Assembly (NCBI GenBank): GCA_946998115.1
Contig: CAMPYB010000007.1
Span: forward strand, 1 to 47,234
Length of the DNA: 47,234 nt
Direction of reading: 5' to 3'
From: an uncultured Actinomyces sp.
Lineage (GTDB): Bacteria > Actinomycetota > Actinomycetes > Actinomycetales > Actinomycetaceae
Part shown: positions 18,214 through 27,284 of the stretch, piece by piece
How the letters are laid out: each line of letters opens with the position of its first letter
Position numbering within the stretch: position 1 is the stretch's first letter
The notes under the pieces: model-generated
The model's input: the letters and a program-made list of their open reading frames with translations, nothing else
What the model was told of the DNA's origin: nothing
The model's database searches: none
Translations under genes and position numbers: made by a program

Positions 18214-18581
18214 AATTTGAGTGTTGATTAGAAAATATTTATCTTGCACAATTCTTATAATTTTATAAATGTTTAATTAATTTGTTTTTGTTCATTATTT
18301 AAAAATGAAAAGCATAAATTATTTAAAGTTTATTTTATTAATCTACTATCTACACAGTAATATTATTTATTCATCAATACAAAAATAATAATGCACGCAT
18401 AAAACAAAAATTATTCAAATTTTTATACTATAAATTTATATAAAAATAAATTTTAAGTAGATCACAACTCATAAATGTAATACATGTAATAAATTTTGGC
18501 TAAGCAATTAGCGTAACGCATATATAAACAATCACGCCAATTGCTTAGTCGGTTTTGAAAATTTTACCAAAATTACATTAA
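18214..18581. other. Convergent intergenic region
   Basis: The 368-base gap lies between the convergent exonuclease and surface-protein genes. It is almost pure A/T from 18214 to about 18480 with no open frame or RNA that I recognise. The only structured part is the long stem-loop at 18500-18548. Confidence 0.5.
18500..18548. terminator. Long stem-loop, probable bidirectional terminator
   Basis: CTAAGCAATTAGCGT (18500-18514) pairs with ACGCCAATTGCTTAG (18534-18548), 15 bp with one mismatch, around a 19-base loop. Flanking sequence on each side is A/T-rich (GGTTTTGAAAATTTT on the plus strand, CCAAAATTTATT on the minus), without a classical T-run. It lies between convergent genes. Confidence 0.6.
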
Positions 18582-21500
18582 TCAGATATTTCTTTTTCTC
18601 TTTTTATAATTGTGCGTGTAAATGAAAACTCCACAGCTCAACAATACTATACCTGCTAGTATAAAAACAATCACACCCGGAGTACCAGACAATGGAAGCC
18701 TAACTTCAAACACTTTCACATTAAAGGAAATACGATTCCAATCTCGCCCAATTTTCATATTAGCAAGATTAATATTCCTCATATTAGCACTAGAATATTT
18801 ATTATTTTCGATAAGAGAACTAGCAACAGTGTCATTAAATACTTTCAAAGCGTTATCTTTGAGAGCAAATACAGAACATACATAGTCACCATTTATTTTC
18901 GGAGCACCAACAATTTCTTCTTCTCTGCGCGCTACAGCATTTTCCACACTATCTGCACTAGCATTAGAGTTTATAAAACCATACAGTGTATTAGGTATGT
19001 CACACTTATTATTTTCTCGACAATCTTTTTGTTGCAATGAATTAGCAAATGACCATTCTGGCGTATTCTCACCATAATTATGGTTCAAATGCATATTTAA
19101 TGTATCGCCAAGACCGCGACTCCACTTATTCTTATTCCGATTGGAACACATCATGCGAAGATGAATTTTACCTCTATCTTTCACACTCCAGGCTTGCACA
19201 AATGGATTATCAAAAATATTCAATCCACGCATAGCATAAAGTTCATTTCCACTACTAAATACAGTATTTGGATCTTTAGACATCCGTAAAGTCATACGCA
19301 AATCATTACCTGAGTATTTATGTTCTTTCACAGTAACATTAGCGTAAACAGGTTTTCCTTGATTTCCAGCATCTTCAGTTTCTGAGGTTGATCCATCAGG
19401 ATAATGCACAATAACTCGTGTTTTATAATTTTTAGATTCAACTGTTACATCAGGGTGGAAGGAAACTTTACCATATTTACTACCTGAACCTGCAGTAGAG
19501 TCTTTACCTTTATGATTATTCACATCGTGAATGTTATCGGGAGCATTGCTGTTCTTCTGACCATTTTCCCAAAAAGACCATTCATATGAATCATTATTTG
19601 AACTATTAGAATCTTTCTTTAATTCAAACCAGGTGCCGTCTGGAAGATTGCCGACCTTAATGTCTTTTTGATCACCATTAACACCATTAGCATTTTTCAC
19701 ACTTGTAGGCACAACAGTTTCTACTTTGCTACCAGCTTCCACAGTCACAGGCACATAATTCGGATTATAGTAATGCGCATCTGAATGTACGCTAATAGGG
19801 AAAGATGTAGATTTATAATCTATACCTTCTATAGCATTAATATTATTTTTTAGTTTCCATTGGAAATTTTTTAAAGGATTACTTCCGCTAGTATTATTCT
19901 TAAGGTTTTTAACAGCATTATCAAAACTATTTACCAACTCATCATGTTTAATCGCATATACTACGCACTCATAGTCTCCATAATTATTAGGCGTACCTTT
20001 AATTTGTCCTTTAGTGCGTTCAGTAGTCACATTATTTCCATCAGCGTTCACATCATAATCATAAAGATAATCACTAATTTGACAGCCTGCACCAGTAGAT
20101 TTATTACAGTTTTTACGCATAGTTTTATCTGTAGCATGTTTCCACTGTTTAGGCTCTTTCAAATTATTTATACCTTCAAGCTTCAGACCATTAATTCCAC
20201 CAAGCTGATAGCTATTATCAATTGGAGAATTATTTTTATCTTTCTTATGGCATAGCATACGTTGGTGTATAGGACCCGTTTTATATGTTGACCATGAATC
20301 AACAAGTTTAGGTGTAATACTTTTACCTTTCTTATATTCATTAGATCCGTAAATGCGTAAATTCAAATCATTCTTTCCAGGTGTTTCACGAGTAACTTTC
20401 ACTTTCGCATATATTGCTTCACCTTTATTTCCAGAATCCTTATCCAACGAAGAAGAACCGTCTGGGTAATGCACCACTACAGGTGTCTTATAGTCACCAG
20501 CATTTTCCCATTTGTGAGGACGAAAAGTTACTCTACCTTTATTTTTAGCGTTCTTGTCAGCAGACTCATCTTTATTCGCAAGTTTATTACTCTCTCCATT
20601 TTCAAAATCAGCCCATTCGAGAGTATCAACTCCATATTTTCCATATTTTTTAAACTCAAACCATGTGCCTTTAGGAAGCTCGCCAACTCTGCCATTTCCC
20701 CACGCTGTTTGAACACTATTAGGTGCAAGAGTTATATTATTAGCTTTGTTAAAATCACCTGCTTTAACAGTTACTGGTTTATATTCAGGGTTATACCAAT
20801 ACGCTAATGAATGTACTTGGAATTTAAAAGTCGCAGAAGCCATATCTCCTATATTGAAATCCGATAAAACATTTAAAGATGTTTCAGCAGTTTTATCAAA
20901 ATTTTTTAACAAATCAGAGCCACTATGAAATGCGAACACTCTACAACCAAAACTACCTTTTTTAGTAGGCGTACCACTAATGGTTGCTCTTGAACGCTCC
21001 ATAGTGTCTTTCTCATAATCTTTTTTATAAAGATACTCGTTCGGTTTGCACTTATTATTATTTTTTACGCATTCAGCTTCTTCTTGTTCATTTGCATGTT
21101 TCCACTGGACAGGATCTCCAAGCTTTAAACCATTAAAATTATCTGAACTATTTTTTATAAATTTATAACCTGATTTCTGACCATTATTTTCTTCATAGCA
21201 AATAGAACGAAAAACAATTTTTCCCTTATTTAAATTAGACCATGAATCAAGAATCAAATTAGGTTTCATCGGCTCATTGTTAAGAAGGTGTATAGTGCTA
21301 TTAGCATTAACATTTTTACCACTAAGATTATAATTGTCATGCCCTTTATAAATCTGTAAATGCAAGTCACCTTGACCTACAACAAATTTTTTCACGCTAA
21401 CTTTAGCATAGACAACCGCACCTTCATTAGCTGAATCAGCTTCTTCAGATGTAGATCCATCTGGATACGTAACAAGTACTGGCGTATTAGCTTTTTTACC

Positions 21501-23342
21501 CTGATCAATTTTACCTGGAGTGAAATGAACTTTACCAGTATGTATATCATTCGTTTCAATTTTCGACCATTGCAATACAGGATCGCCACGTTTGATAACA
21601 GTATTTCCTTTCTTTGTAACATACTGTTTCAAAGTAAAAGTAGTACCTGCCGGAAGAGGTTCTTCTTGGATAATAGCATACTTTTTCTTTTTTGTAGGAT
21701 CTTTCTTACTTATAGGTGGCTCAGTATAAGCATCTTTGGAAGTAGGCTCAACATTTTCCAATGGTGTATACACAGGATTGTATATCCAAGACTGTGGTAT
21801 AACTTTAATTTTTGTGTTATGAACATACTTTAACGATTTTGTGTGATTACAATTATATAATTCTGGATTCGGATAAATAATCTCTGTTCCGAAAGTAAAA
21901 GTCTTATTTTTATCAGTTTTACGTGGATTATAAGTTATATGTCCTGAATTAGGATTAATATAAACAGAACCTTCAGGCATATTATTTATAGAGTTTACTA
22001 CTTGAATACTATTATCTGACTTACTTGCGATGGAATATTTTATGCCAATATCGTCAGGAAGATTAGTAGAAACTCCTCCATCATACACAAATCTACCGTT
22101 AGAACTATCACCTTTCCATTTTCCTGTTTTAATCTTAGGTTTCACTGTTATAGGACGACCATATGTAGTAAGTGGAACATTATCTTTACCATAATCAACC
22201 AACATCTTATCTTCATATTCAGGATATGCAATATCGTCTACACCTTTAGGGTTCATATTATAAAGATGTTCAACATAGTCAGGTATTCCATCACCATCAG
22301 TGTCAAAAGGACCGAAAACAGCGTATTTATTTCTACGCCATTCGCTCCTAAAACCTGCAACAACAGGCATCTTTGTATACACATCTTTTTCAGTGTACCC
22401 ATTTTCCAAATAAGCAGTTACAATCCAGGTATACCGCCTATCAGTAGGAGGCTCCCAACTAGCGAACATAGTTTCAAAAAGGTTTTTATCATTCCATTTA
22501 TATATTTCACACATAGAATATTTACAATTCGCATCACCACCTTGTAAAGGTGAGTATTTATAAGGATTATAAAGACCGCCACCAACACCATTGTCACCAC
22601 TTGAAGGCCCAATATTATCATTCCAGTTCGCATTAAATCCATTAAGCTGATTTCTATCGTTGAAATCTTTAGAATATGTCCAAGCAGTCCATTTACCTGC
22701 AAAAGTTTTTATAAACCCCATATACATTTCGTCTTGATCTTCACGAACAAGTTCCGCAGAAGTGCTACCGATGCCAATTTTACCGCTTGAGCCTTCCCAA
22801 TAACGTTTCACTCGTATCGAGTTCTTGTTAAGACCTTTAGGTAAAAATAGCGAAAGAGTAGGTCTGCCTAAATATGCCGCTCCATCTTTAGGTCTATTTC
22901 CTTGAGGAGACATTTCACCCAAATCAAGTTGTCTAGCAAATTCAGCATTTCTATTAAAAATTACTTTATAAGTTACTTTAGTCCTGCCATTTTCCTGTTC
23001 AACAATCGGATTTTCAATTCTCATATCTCTAAAAGCATCAACCGCGTCATAAGAATGAGGTTCGTCTCTTCTACCAGCACCATCTTCAGTTGTAGCCGCA
23101 ACATAACCATTACCAGCATAATCCCACCAAACTTGCGCAGCATTTGCTTTCTTAGCTGGTAACACAACAAGCATAGTCGCAACAATCGAAACAGTTACAA
23201 GTCCTACAAGCAATACGCGAGGGAAAAAACGCGAAACTCCACGCTCTAAATTATCATTTTTAGAAGTCTCACACCTAACGAAAGCAGTCAATGCAAAACG
23301 ACAAATACGAAACGCAAATTGGCAAAGTCTCGTTAGTAGCAT
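18582..23342 (-). CDS. Giant cell-wall-anchored surface protein with three Rib-like plus four-cysteine modules
   Basis: This 1586-residue protein has an unusually long signal peptide. A hydrophobic core at 42-62 is followed by a likely cleavage after KKANA or the next Ala (about 68-69). The N-terminal region (about 70-515) includes a calcium-loop-like DTDGDGIPD at 347-355. Three modules of about 330-350 residues follow (about 520-840, 849-1185, 1191-1545). Each begins with a YNPxYxP strand and a Rib/alpha-like Ig domain containing YPDGS (626, 959, 1314). Each continues with a second domain holding four cysteines in the same order (C715/758/765/800, C1031/1079/1087/1126, C1399/1441/1447/1489). 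The C-terminus is a sortase-type signal: LPLSG (1549-1553), a membrane helix and KKRKR. It is presumably an adhesin. AAGGA precedes the ATG by five bases. A G10 tract sits in its likely promoter. Confidence 0.88.
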   Translation of the reverse strand: MLLTRLCQFAFRICRFALTAFVRCETSKNDNLERGVSRFFPRVLLVGLVTVSIVATMLVVLPAKKANAAQVWWDYAGNGYVAATTEDGAGRRDEPHSYDAVDAFRDMRIENPIVEQENGRTKVTYKVIFNRNAEFARQLDLGEMSPQGNRPKDGAAYLGRPTLSLFLPKGLNKNSIRVKRYWEGSSGKIGIGSTSAELVREDQDEMYMGFIKTFAGKWTAWTYSKDFNDRNQLNGFNANWNDNIGPSSGDNGVGGGLYNPYKYSPLQGGDANCKYSMCEIYKWNDKNLFETMFASWEPPTDRRYTWIVTAYLENGYTEKDVYTKMPVVAGFRSEWRRNKYAVFGPFDTDGDGIPDYVEHLYNMNPKGVDDIAYPEYEDKMLVDYGKDNVPLTTYGRPITVKPKIKTGKWKGDSSNGRFVYDGGVSTNLPDDIGIKYSIASKSDNSIQVVNSINNMPEGSVYINPNSGHITYNPRKTDKNKTFTFGTEIIYPNPELYNCNHTKSLKYVHNTKIKVIPQSWIYNPVYTPLENVEPTSKDAYTEPPISKKDPTKKKKYAIIQEEPLPAGTTFTLKQYVTKKGNTVIKRGDPVLQWSKIETNDIHTGKVHFTPGKIDQGKKANTPVLVTYPDGSTSEEADSANEGAVVYAKVSVKKFVVGQGDLHLQIYKGHDNYNLSGKNVNANSTIHLLNNEPMKPNLILDSWSNLNKGKIVFRSICYEENNGQKSGYKFIKNSSDNFNGLKLGDPVQWKHANEQEEAECVKNNNKCKPNEYLYKKDYEKDTMERSRATISGTPTKKGSFGCRVFAFHSGSDLLKNFDKTAETSLNVLSDFNIGDMASATFKFQVHSLAYWYNPEYKPVTVKAGDFNKANNITLAPNSVQTAWGNGRVGELPKGTWFEFKKYGKYGVDTLEWADFENGESNKLANKDESADKNAKNKGRVTFRPHKWENAGDYKTPVVVHYPDGSSSLDKDSGNKGEAIYAKVKVTRETPGKNDLNLRIYGSNEYKKGKSITPKLVDSWSTYKTGPIHQRMLCHKKDKNNSPIDNSYQLGGINGLKLEGINNLKEPKQWKHATDKTMRKNCNKSTGAGCQISDYLYDYDVNADGNNVTTERTKGQIKGTPNNYGDYECVVYAIKHDELVNSFDNAVKNLKNNTSGSNPLKNFQWKLKNNINAIEGIDYKSTSFPISVHSDAHYYNPNYVPVTVEAGSKVETVVPTSVKNANGVNGDQKDIKVGNLPDGTWFELKKDSNSSNNDSYEWSFWENGQKNSNAPDNIHDVNNHKGKDSTAGSGSKYGKVSFHPDVTVESKNYKTRVIVHYPDGSTSETEDAGNQGKPVYANVTVKEHKYSGNDLRMTLRMSKDPNTVFSSGNELYAMRGLNIFDNPFVQAWSVKDRGKIHLRMMCSNRNKNKWSRGLGDTLNMHLNHNYGENTPEWSFANSLQQKDCRENNKCDIPNTLYGFINSNASADSVENAVARREEEIVGAPKINGDYVCSVFALKDNALKVFNDTVASSLIENNKYSSANMRNINLANMKIGRDWNRISFNVKVFEVRLPLSGTPGVIVFILAGIVLLSCGVFIYTHNYKKRKRNI

Positions 23343-23520
23343 GTTTATCCTTCCAATATTTCTTGCTTTTTTAAAATAATTTTTACATGTAAATCTAAAT
23401 CAAATTTTTCAATGATACCAATTACTTTTATTTATTGCATTAGCGCTTTTATAATCAATTTCATACACAAACCCACAAAACACTAAAATGAATATAAAAC
23501 ACTCTCATTTTGATTCTACA

Positions 23521-23549
23521 ATTATCCCCCCCCCCGCGAAAATTTTCAA
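23521..23549 (-). promoter_or_regulatory. Putative phase-variable promoter with a G10 tract in the -35/-10 spacer
   Basis: Read on the minus strand, TTGAAA (23549-23544) is five of six to the -35 consensus and GATAAT (23526-23521) is five of six to the -10 consensus. The spacer between them is 17 bases: ATTTTCGC followed by nine G. The tenth G of the run (23526-23535) is the first base of the -10 element. Spacer length therefore equals the number of G plus seven, so slipped-strand changes in the tract would move the spacer off its optimum. Transcription would start near 23514, about 170 bases before the surface-protein ATG. The promoter is inferred by inspection only. Confidence 0.65.
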
Positions 23550-23762
23550 ACTATTTTCAGCTAATTTTACTTATTACAAAATTATTTTATTTCTATTTTT
23601 CCATAAATAATAGTATACAAAAATATGCATTTGTAACAAATGTTTCATTTTCAACAAATTACTAATAAGAAAAATTATTTCACGATATTTATATTATAAA
23701 TTTTCATACTATAAATAATTATCTACATCATATTTATAAACAATAACAAGTGCTGAAAAATA

Positions 23763-23790
23763 AAATTGAGGGATAAAAATCCCTCAATTT
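23763..23790 (-). terminator. Intrinsic terminator of guaB
   Basis: AAATTGAGGGA and TCCCTCAATTT form a perfect 11-bp stem around a 6-base loop; on the minus strand it runs into TTTTATTTTT. It lies 45 bases past the guaB stop. Confidence 0.88.
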
Positions 23791-23834
23791 CACACAAACT
23801 ATCAAAATATTATACTCATGTGGAAGCTATATGA

Positions 23835-25340
23835 TCAGCCTCTCGAAGCATAGTTAGGTGCTTCTACTATCATCTGCACATCGTGAGGATGACTTTCTTT
23901 CAACCCAGCAGGAGTTATGCGCACAAACCTACCACGTTGCTTCAACTCATCAATAGTATTCGCACCAATATAAAACATTGACTGATGCAAACCACCTACA
24001 AGCTGATATATAACAGCACTCAAACTGCCAGAATAAGGAACTTGTCCTTCAATGCCCTCAGGTACAATCTTATCATCAGAAGTAACATCTGCCTGGAAAT
24101 ATCTGTCTTTTGAATAAGACTTGCGACCACGAGAAGACATAGCTCCAATACTACCCATACCTCGATATTGCTTGTATTGTTTACCATTCATGAAAACAAG
24201 TTGACCTGGAGATTCCTTACAACCAGCAAGTAGAGAACCAAGCATAACTGTATCAGCACCAGCAACCAGCGCTTTAGCTATATCACCGGAATATTGCAAA
24301 CCACCATCAGCAATAAGAGGAACACCAGCAGGTTTACAAGCCTTAGATGCCAAATAAACTGCAGTAAGCTGTGGCACTCCAATACCAGCAACAACACGAG
24401 TCGTACAAATAGAACCTGGGCCCACACCAACTTTTACAGCATCAGCACCAGCATCAATCAAAGCTTGCGCACCTTCTGTAGTTGCAACATTACCGCCAAT
24501 TATTTCAACGCCATCAAAGAATGAATCTTTTTTCATACGCGAAATCATATCCAAAGCAAGTTGCGCACCACCATTAGCAGTATCACAAACTAAAACATCC
24601 ACACCTGCTTCAACAAGAGCTACTGCGCGTTCCCAAGCATCACCCCAATATCCAATAGCCGCTCCAACAATCAAACGACCTTTACTATCTTTTGAAGCAT
24701 TAGGATATTTTTCAGTTTTGACAAAGTCTTTTACTGTTATTAATCCCTGCAAATGACCATCATCATCTACAATAGGTAACTTTTCAATCCTGTTAGATGC
24801 AAGCAAATGTTTAGCTTCCTCACGTGAAATACCAACCTTGCCAGTAATCAAAGGCATATGCGTCATGCAATCAGAAACTTTCTTTGTAGCCCACTGATTG
24901 ACAGGAACGAAACGCAAATCACGATTAGTGATAATACCTAATAACTTATTGTTATCATCAACCACAGGCAAACCAGAAACTCTATATTTACCGCACAAAG
25001 AATCCAATTGCTCAATAGTTGCATCAGGCTTTACTGTAACAGGATCAAAAACCATCCCAGACTCAGACCTTTTCACTTGTCTGACTTGTTCAGCTTGATC
25101 TTCAATAGATAAATTCCTATGCAAAATACCGATACCACCTTGACGCGCCATAGCTATAGCCATATTAGCTTCAGTTACAGTATCCATAGCAGCGGAAAGC
25201 ATAGGTATATTCAAAGTAATTTTTTTAGTAAGACGTGTTTTAGTAACCACATCAGATGGTACAACGTCAGTTAATTCAGGTAATAATAAGACATCATCAT
25301 AAGTGAGGCCTATTAAAGAAAACGGATCTTGTTCTAACAT
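23835..25340 (-). CDS. guaB: Inosine-5'-monophosphate dehydrogenase
   Basis: GuaB oxidises IMP to XMP with NAD+, the committed step to GMP. The catalytic loop is GSICTTRVV with the nucleophile Cys312. A CBS pair is inserted at about residues 95-205 (with IITNRDLRFV and LITVKDF). The C-terminal flap carries GRGKSY-like GRKSYSKDRYF, followed by GIEGQVPYSG. At 501 residues it is a full-length, typical enzyme. No clear ribosome-binding site precedes the ATG (the upstream bases are TATATATAAC), so a short leader or leaderless transcript is possible. In other actinobacteria guaB also lies downstream of the tsaD-groES cluster. Confidence 0.97.
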   Translation of the reverse strand: MLEQDPFSLIGLTYDDVLLLPELTDVVPSDVVTKTRLTKKITLNIPMLSAAMDTVTEANMAIAMARQGGIGILHRNLSIEDQAEQVRQVKRSESGMVFDPVTVKPDATIEQLDSLCGKYRVSGLPVVDDNNKLLGIITNRDLRFVPVNQWATKKVSDCMTHMPLITGKVGISREEAKHLLASNRIEKLPIVDDDGHLQGLITVKDFVKTEKYPNASKDSKGRLIVGAAIGYWGDAWERAVALVEAGVDVLVCDTANGGAQLALDMISRMKKDSFFDGVEIIGGNVATTEGAQALIDAGADAVKVGVGPGSICTTRVVAGIGVPQLTAVYLASKACKPAGVPLIADGGLQYSGDIAKALVAGADTVMLGSLLAGCKESPGQLVFMNGKQYKQYRGMGSIGAMSSRGRKSYSKDRYFQADVTSDDKIVPEGIEGQVPYSGSLSAVIYQLVGGLHQSMFYIGANTIDELKQRGRFVRITPAGLKESHPHDVQMIVEAPNYASRG

Positions 25341-25390
25341 GTTATATATATTAAAGTAATAGACTCAATTATACAAATATTTATAAAAAT

Positions 25391-25414
25391 TCCCTCGCCT
25401 AAAAAAGCGAGGGA
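25391..25414 (-). terminator. Intrinsic terminator of groES
   Basis: TCCCTCGC and GCGAGGGA form a perfect 8-bp stem around an 8-base loop, followed on the minus strand by ATTTTTATAAA. It begins seven bases past the groES stop, which means groES is transcribed without a following groEL. Confidence 0.88.
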
Positions 25415-25420
25415 TAAAAA

Positions 25421-25717
25421 TTAGTGTTCAACAACAGCGACTAAATCGCTAACACTCATGATCAAGTATTCTTCACCGTCATATTTTACTTCAGTTCCAC
25501 CGAACTTTGAGTAAATTACAACGTCTCCAACTTTAACACCAATCGGCATATGATTACCTTTATCGTCCAAGCGTCCTGGACCTACTGCAATAACAATACC
25601 TTCATTTGGTTTTTCAGTTGCTGCATCTGGAATTACCAGACCTGAAGAAGTAACTTTTTCAGCCTTAACCTGTTGCAAAACAACACGATCTTCTAGTGGT
25701 TTAATGGAAACCGACAC
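25421..25717 (-). CDS. groES: Co-chaperonin GroES
   Basis: GroES caps the GroEL folding chamber. The protein begins MSVSIKPLEDRVV and includes the mobile loop KVTSSGLVIPDAA (about 21-33), GPGRLDDKG and YSKFGGTEV, at the usual length of 98 residues. An upstream ATG exists in frame (25762), but the GTG at 25715-25717 follows a strong GGGGAG by five bases and gives the family's normal N-terminus. It is transcribed alone: guaB, not groEL, follows, and a terminator sits between. A CIRCE operator lies 118 bases upstream, so HrcA should repress it; hrcA and groEL must be elsewhere in the genome. Confidence 0.96.
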   Translation of the reverse strand: MSVSIKPLEDRVVLQQVKAEKVTSSGLVIPDAATEKPNEGIVIAVGPGRLDDKGNHMPIGVKVGDVVIYSKFGGTEVKYDGEEYLIMSVSDLVAVVEH

Positions 25718-25834
25718 TTCGGCTCCCCTTTCCTTAGTAAACTTGCAATAACTGCCACTCATCTGTTGTCGCGGTTTACAAAATCATGGCTATCATGAGA
25801 ATAAACTCATTACTTCTATATTCTACACCACAAA

Positions 25835-25861
25835 TTAGCACTCAAGCAATGCGAGTGCCAA
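25835..25861 (-). promoter_or_regulatory. CIRCE operator of groES, overlapping its promoter
   Basis: TTAGCACTC-N9-GAGTGCCAA differs from the CIRCE consensus TTAGCACTC-N9-GAGTGCTAA at one base. On the minus strand its left half supplies TTGGCA (-35-like) and, 16 bases on, its right half ends in GCTAAT (-10-like). HrcA binding would directly cover the promoter. Confidence 0.9.
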
Positions 25862-25923
25862 TAATGTAAAATATTTAAACAACTACTTTTACTACTCAAA
25901 AAAACTAATAAAATGGAAAAACA

Positions 25924-27198
25924 ATGACAATTATAGAATACCAAAAAGCATATGAAGAAATAATCACATTACAAAAAGAATATCTAAAAACAAATAAAAA
26001 TACGTTACAACAAACACATTATAAACAATTAGGCTCAACATTTTTGACAAGTAAACAATTAAAAACTATACGAGATAAACATACAGCAACACTATCTTCA
26101 AAAGCACTCGCACAAGTCGATATACAAAAATCTGCATATTTAAAACATGGAAAAATACCAGAGCATATCCTTTTTACAAGACAATCACTAGAACAATCTA
26201 CACAATGGACAGTTGCACAAATACATGGTCACAGATACAAAAAAATAAAGAGTGGAAAAATTGCTGATTTAGGATGCGGTGTTGGCATAGACAGCTGGGC
26301 AATAGCACAAAATATTACTCACGAAACAAAATTAACAGCATATGAATTACAAGCAGAAGAAGCAACACTTGCAACACACAACCTTAAAAAATTCAGCAAC
26401 GTTACAGTCAAAAATCAAAACATTTTCGATATAAATTTCAAACAAGCAGAATTTGAAGCAATCTACGTAGATCCTGCTCGACGTAAAAACAACAAACGAA
26501 TACTTGATCCAAAACAATGGACACCGCCATTAGACACAGTATACGAATGGCTAAATTATTGCCCAAACATCGGCATAAAAATAGCACCAGGTACACAATA
26601 TTCTCATCTTCACCCTGATAGTGAAACAAATTGGTTAAGCATAAATGGGCAACTTGTAGAAGCAAGCATGTGGTTCGGTAAACTCAAAAACCATACTGGC
26701 AAAACTGCTACAGTAATAAATACTAAACAAGAAAAACAACCACTCATACTAAAATATACTTTCGACAACAACGCTACTAACTGTCAAACACAAATAGATG
26801 TAACAAAAATACCATTACAAAAAAATCTTTACATCACACAAATAGACCCTGCAATTTTACGAGCAAACGGGCTAAGCTATATAGCAAAAGAAATAAACGG
26901 CAAATTAATAAGTGAAAATATATCATATTTAATATCTAACCAAGAAAACCAAAATACAAAAATACAAAACATAATAAAACAGCTAAAAATTATAGACTAT
27001 TGCCAACTAAAACCTAAAAAAATAGATCAAATGCTACAAACACATGACATAGGAACAATAGAAATCAAAAAGAAAGGCACTGATATTATTCCAGATTCAT
27101 TTCGTAAAAAAATAAAATTAAAAGGCAAAAACAAAGCCACACTAATACTTACACGATACCAATCAAAACATATAGCTCTACTTGCACAAAATTTATAA
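25924..27198 (+). CDS. Class I SAM-dependent methyltransferase with THUMP-like C-terminus
   Basis: A Rossmann methyltransferase core follows an N-terminal helical region. Motif I is DLGCGVG at 115-121 and the post-I acidic residue is in AYELQAEE. A DPARR motif at 183-187 resembles the catalytic DPxR/NPPY-type segments of RNA/DNA methyltransferases. The C-terminal part (about 300-420) resembles the THUMP-like domain annotated in actinobacterial relatives. An RNA substrate is therefore likely, but unproven. Length is 424 residues. It is divergent from groES and convergent with tsaD. Confidence 0.78.
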   Translation: MTIIEYQKAYEEIITLQKEYLKTNKNTLQQTHYKQLGSTFLTSKQLKTIRDKHTATLSSKALAQVDIQKSAYLKHGKIPEHILFTRQSLEQSTQWTVAQIHGHRYKKIKSGKIADLGCGVGIDSWAIAQNITHETKLTAYELQAEEATLATHNLKKFSNVTVKNQNIFDINFKQAEFEAIYVDPARRKNNKRILDPKQWTPPLDTVYEWLNYCPNIGIKIAPGTQYSHLHPDSETNWLSINGQLVEASMWFGKLKNHTGKTATVINTKQEKQPLILKYTFDNNATNCQTQIDVTKIPLQKNLYITQIDPAILRANGLSYIAKEINGKLISENISYLISNQENQNTKIQNIIKQLKIIDYCQLKPKKIDQMLQTHDIGTIEIKKKGTDIIPDSFRKKIKLKGKNKATLILTRYQSKHIALLAQNL

Positions 27199-27284
27199 AT
27201 GAAAAATCACACAAATATACAACTAAATATAATAAAATATAAAACCTTATGCAAACACAACTAGAATACCTGCAATACAATCAT

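Larger units (their letters stand above)
23343..23834. other. Intergenic region: surface-protein promoter and guaB terminator
   Basis: This 492-base gap holds a 5' leader of about 170 bases for the surface-protein gene, the poly-G-containing promoter at 23521-23549 and, near guaB, an intrinsic terminator. An in-frame TGA upstream of the ATG shows the surface gene does not extend to the G tract. No other gene is visible. Confidence 0.6.

Noticed and set aside
18582..23342. Assembly-collapsed or recently amplified repeats in the surface protein
   Set aside because: The three modules are clearly diverged from one another in sequence and length, so they are not recent copies.
23526..23535. The C10 run as an assembly or sequencing artefact
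   Set aside because: Exact length may be uncertain, but the run's position within a well-formed -35/-10 pair makes a real tract more likely. Kept as a finding with the read-count test.
23343..23535. Surface-protein reading frame extending upstream through the G tract (coding phase switch)
   Set aside because: An in-frame TGA lies about 60 bases upstream of the ATG, so the tract is not translated in that frame. The start has a good ribosome-binding site.
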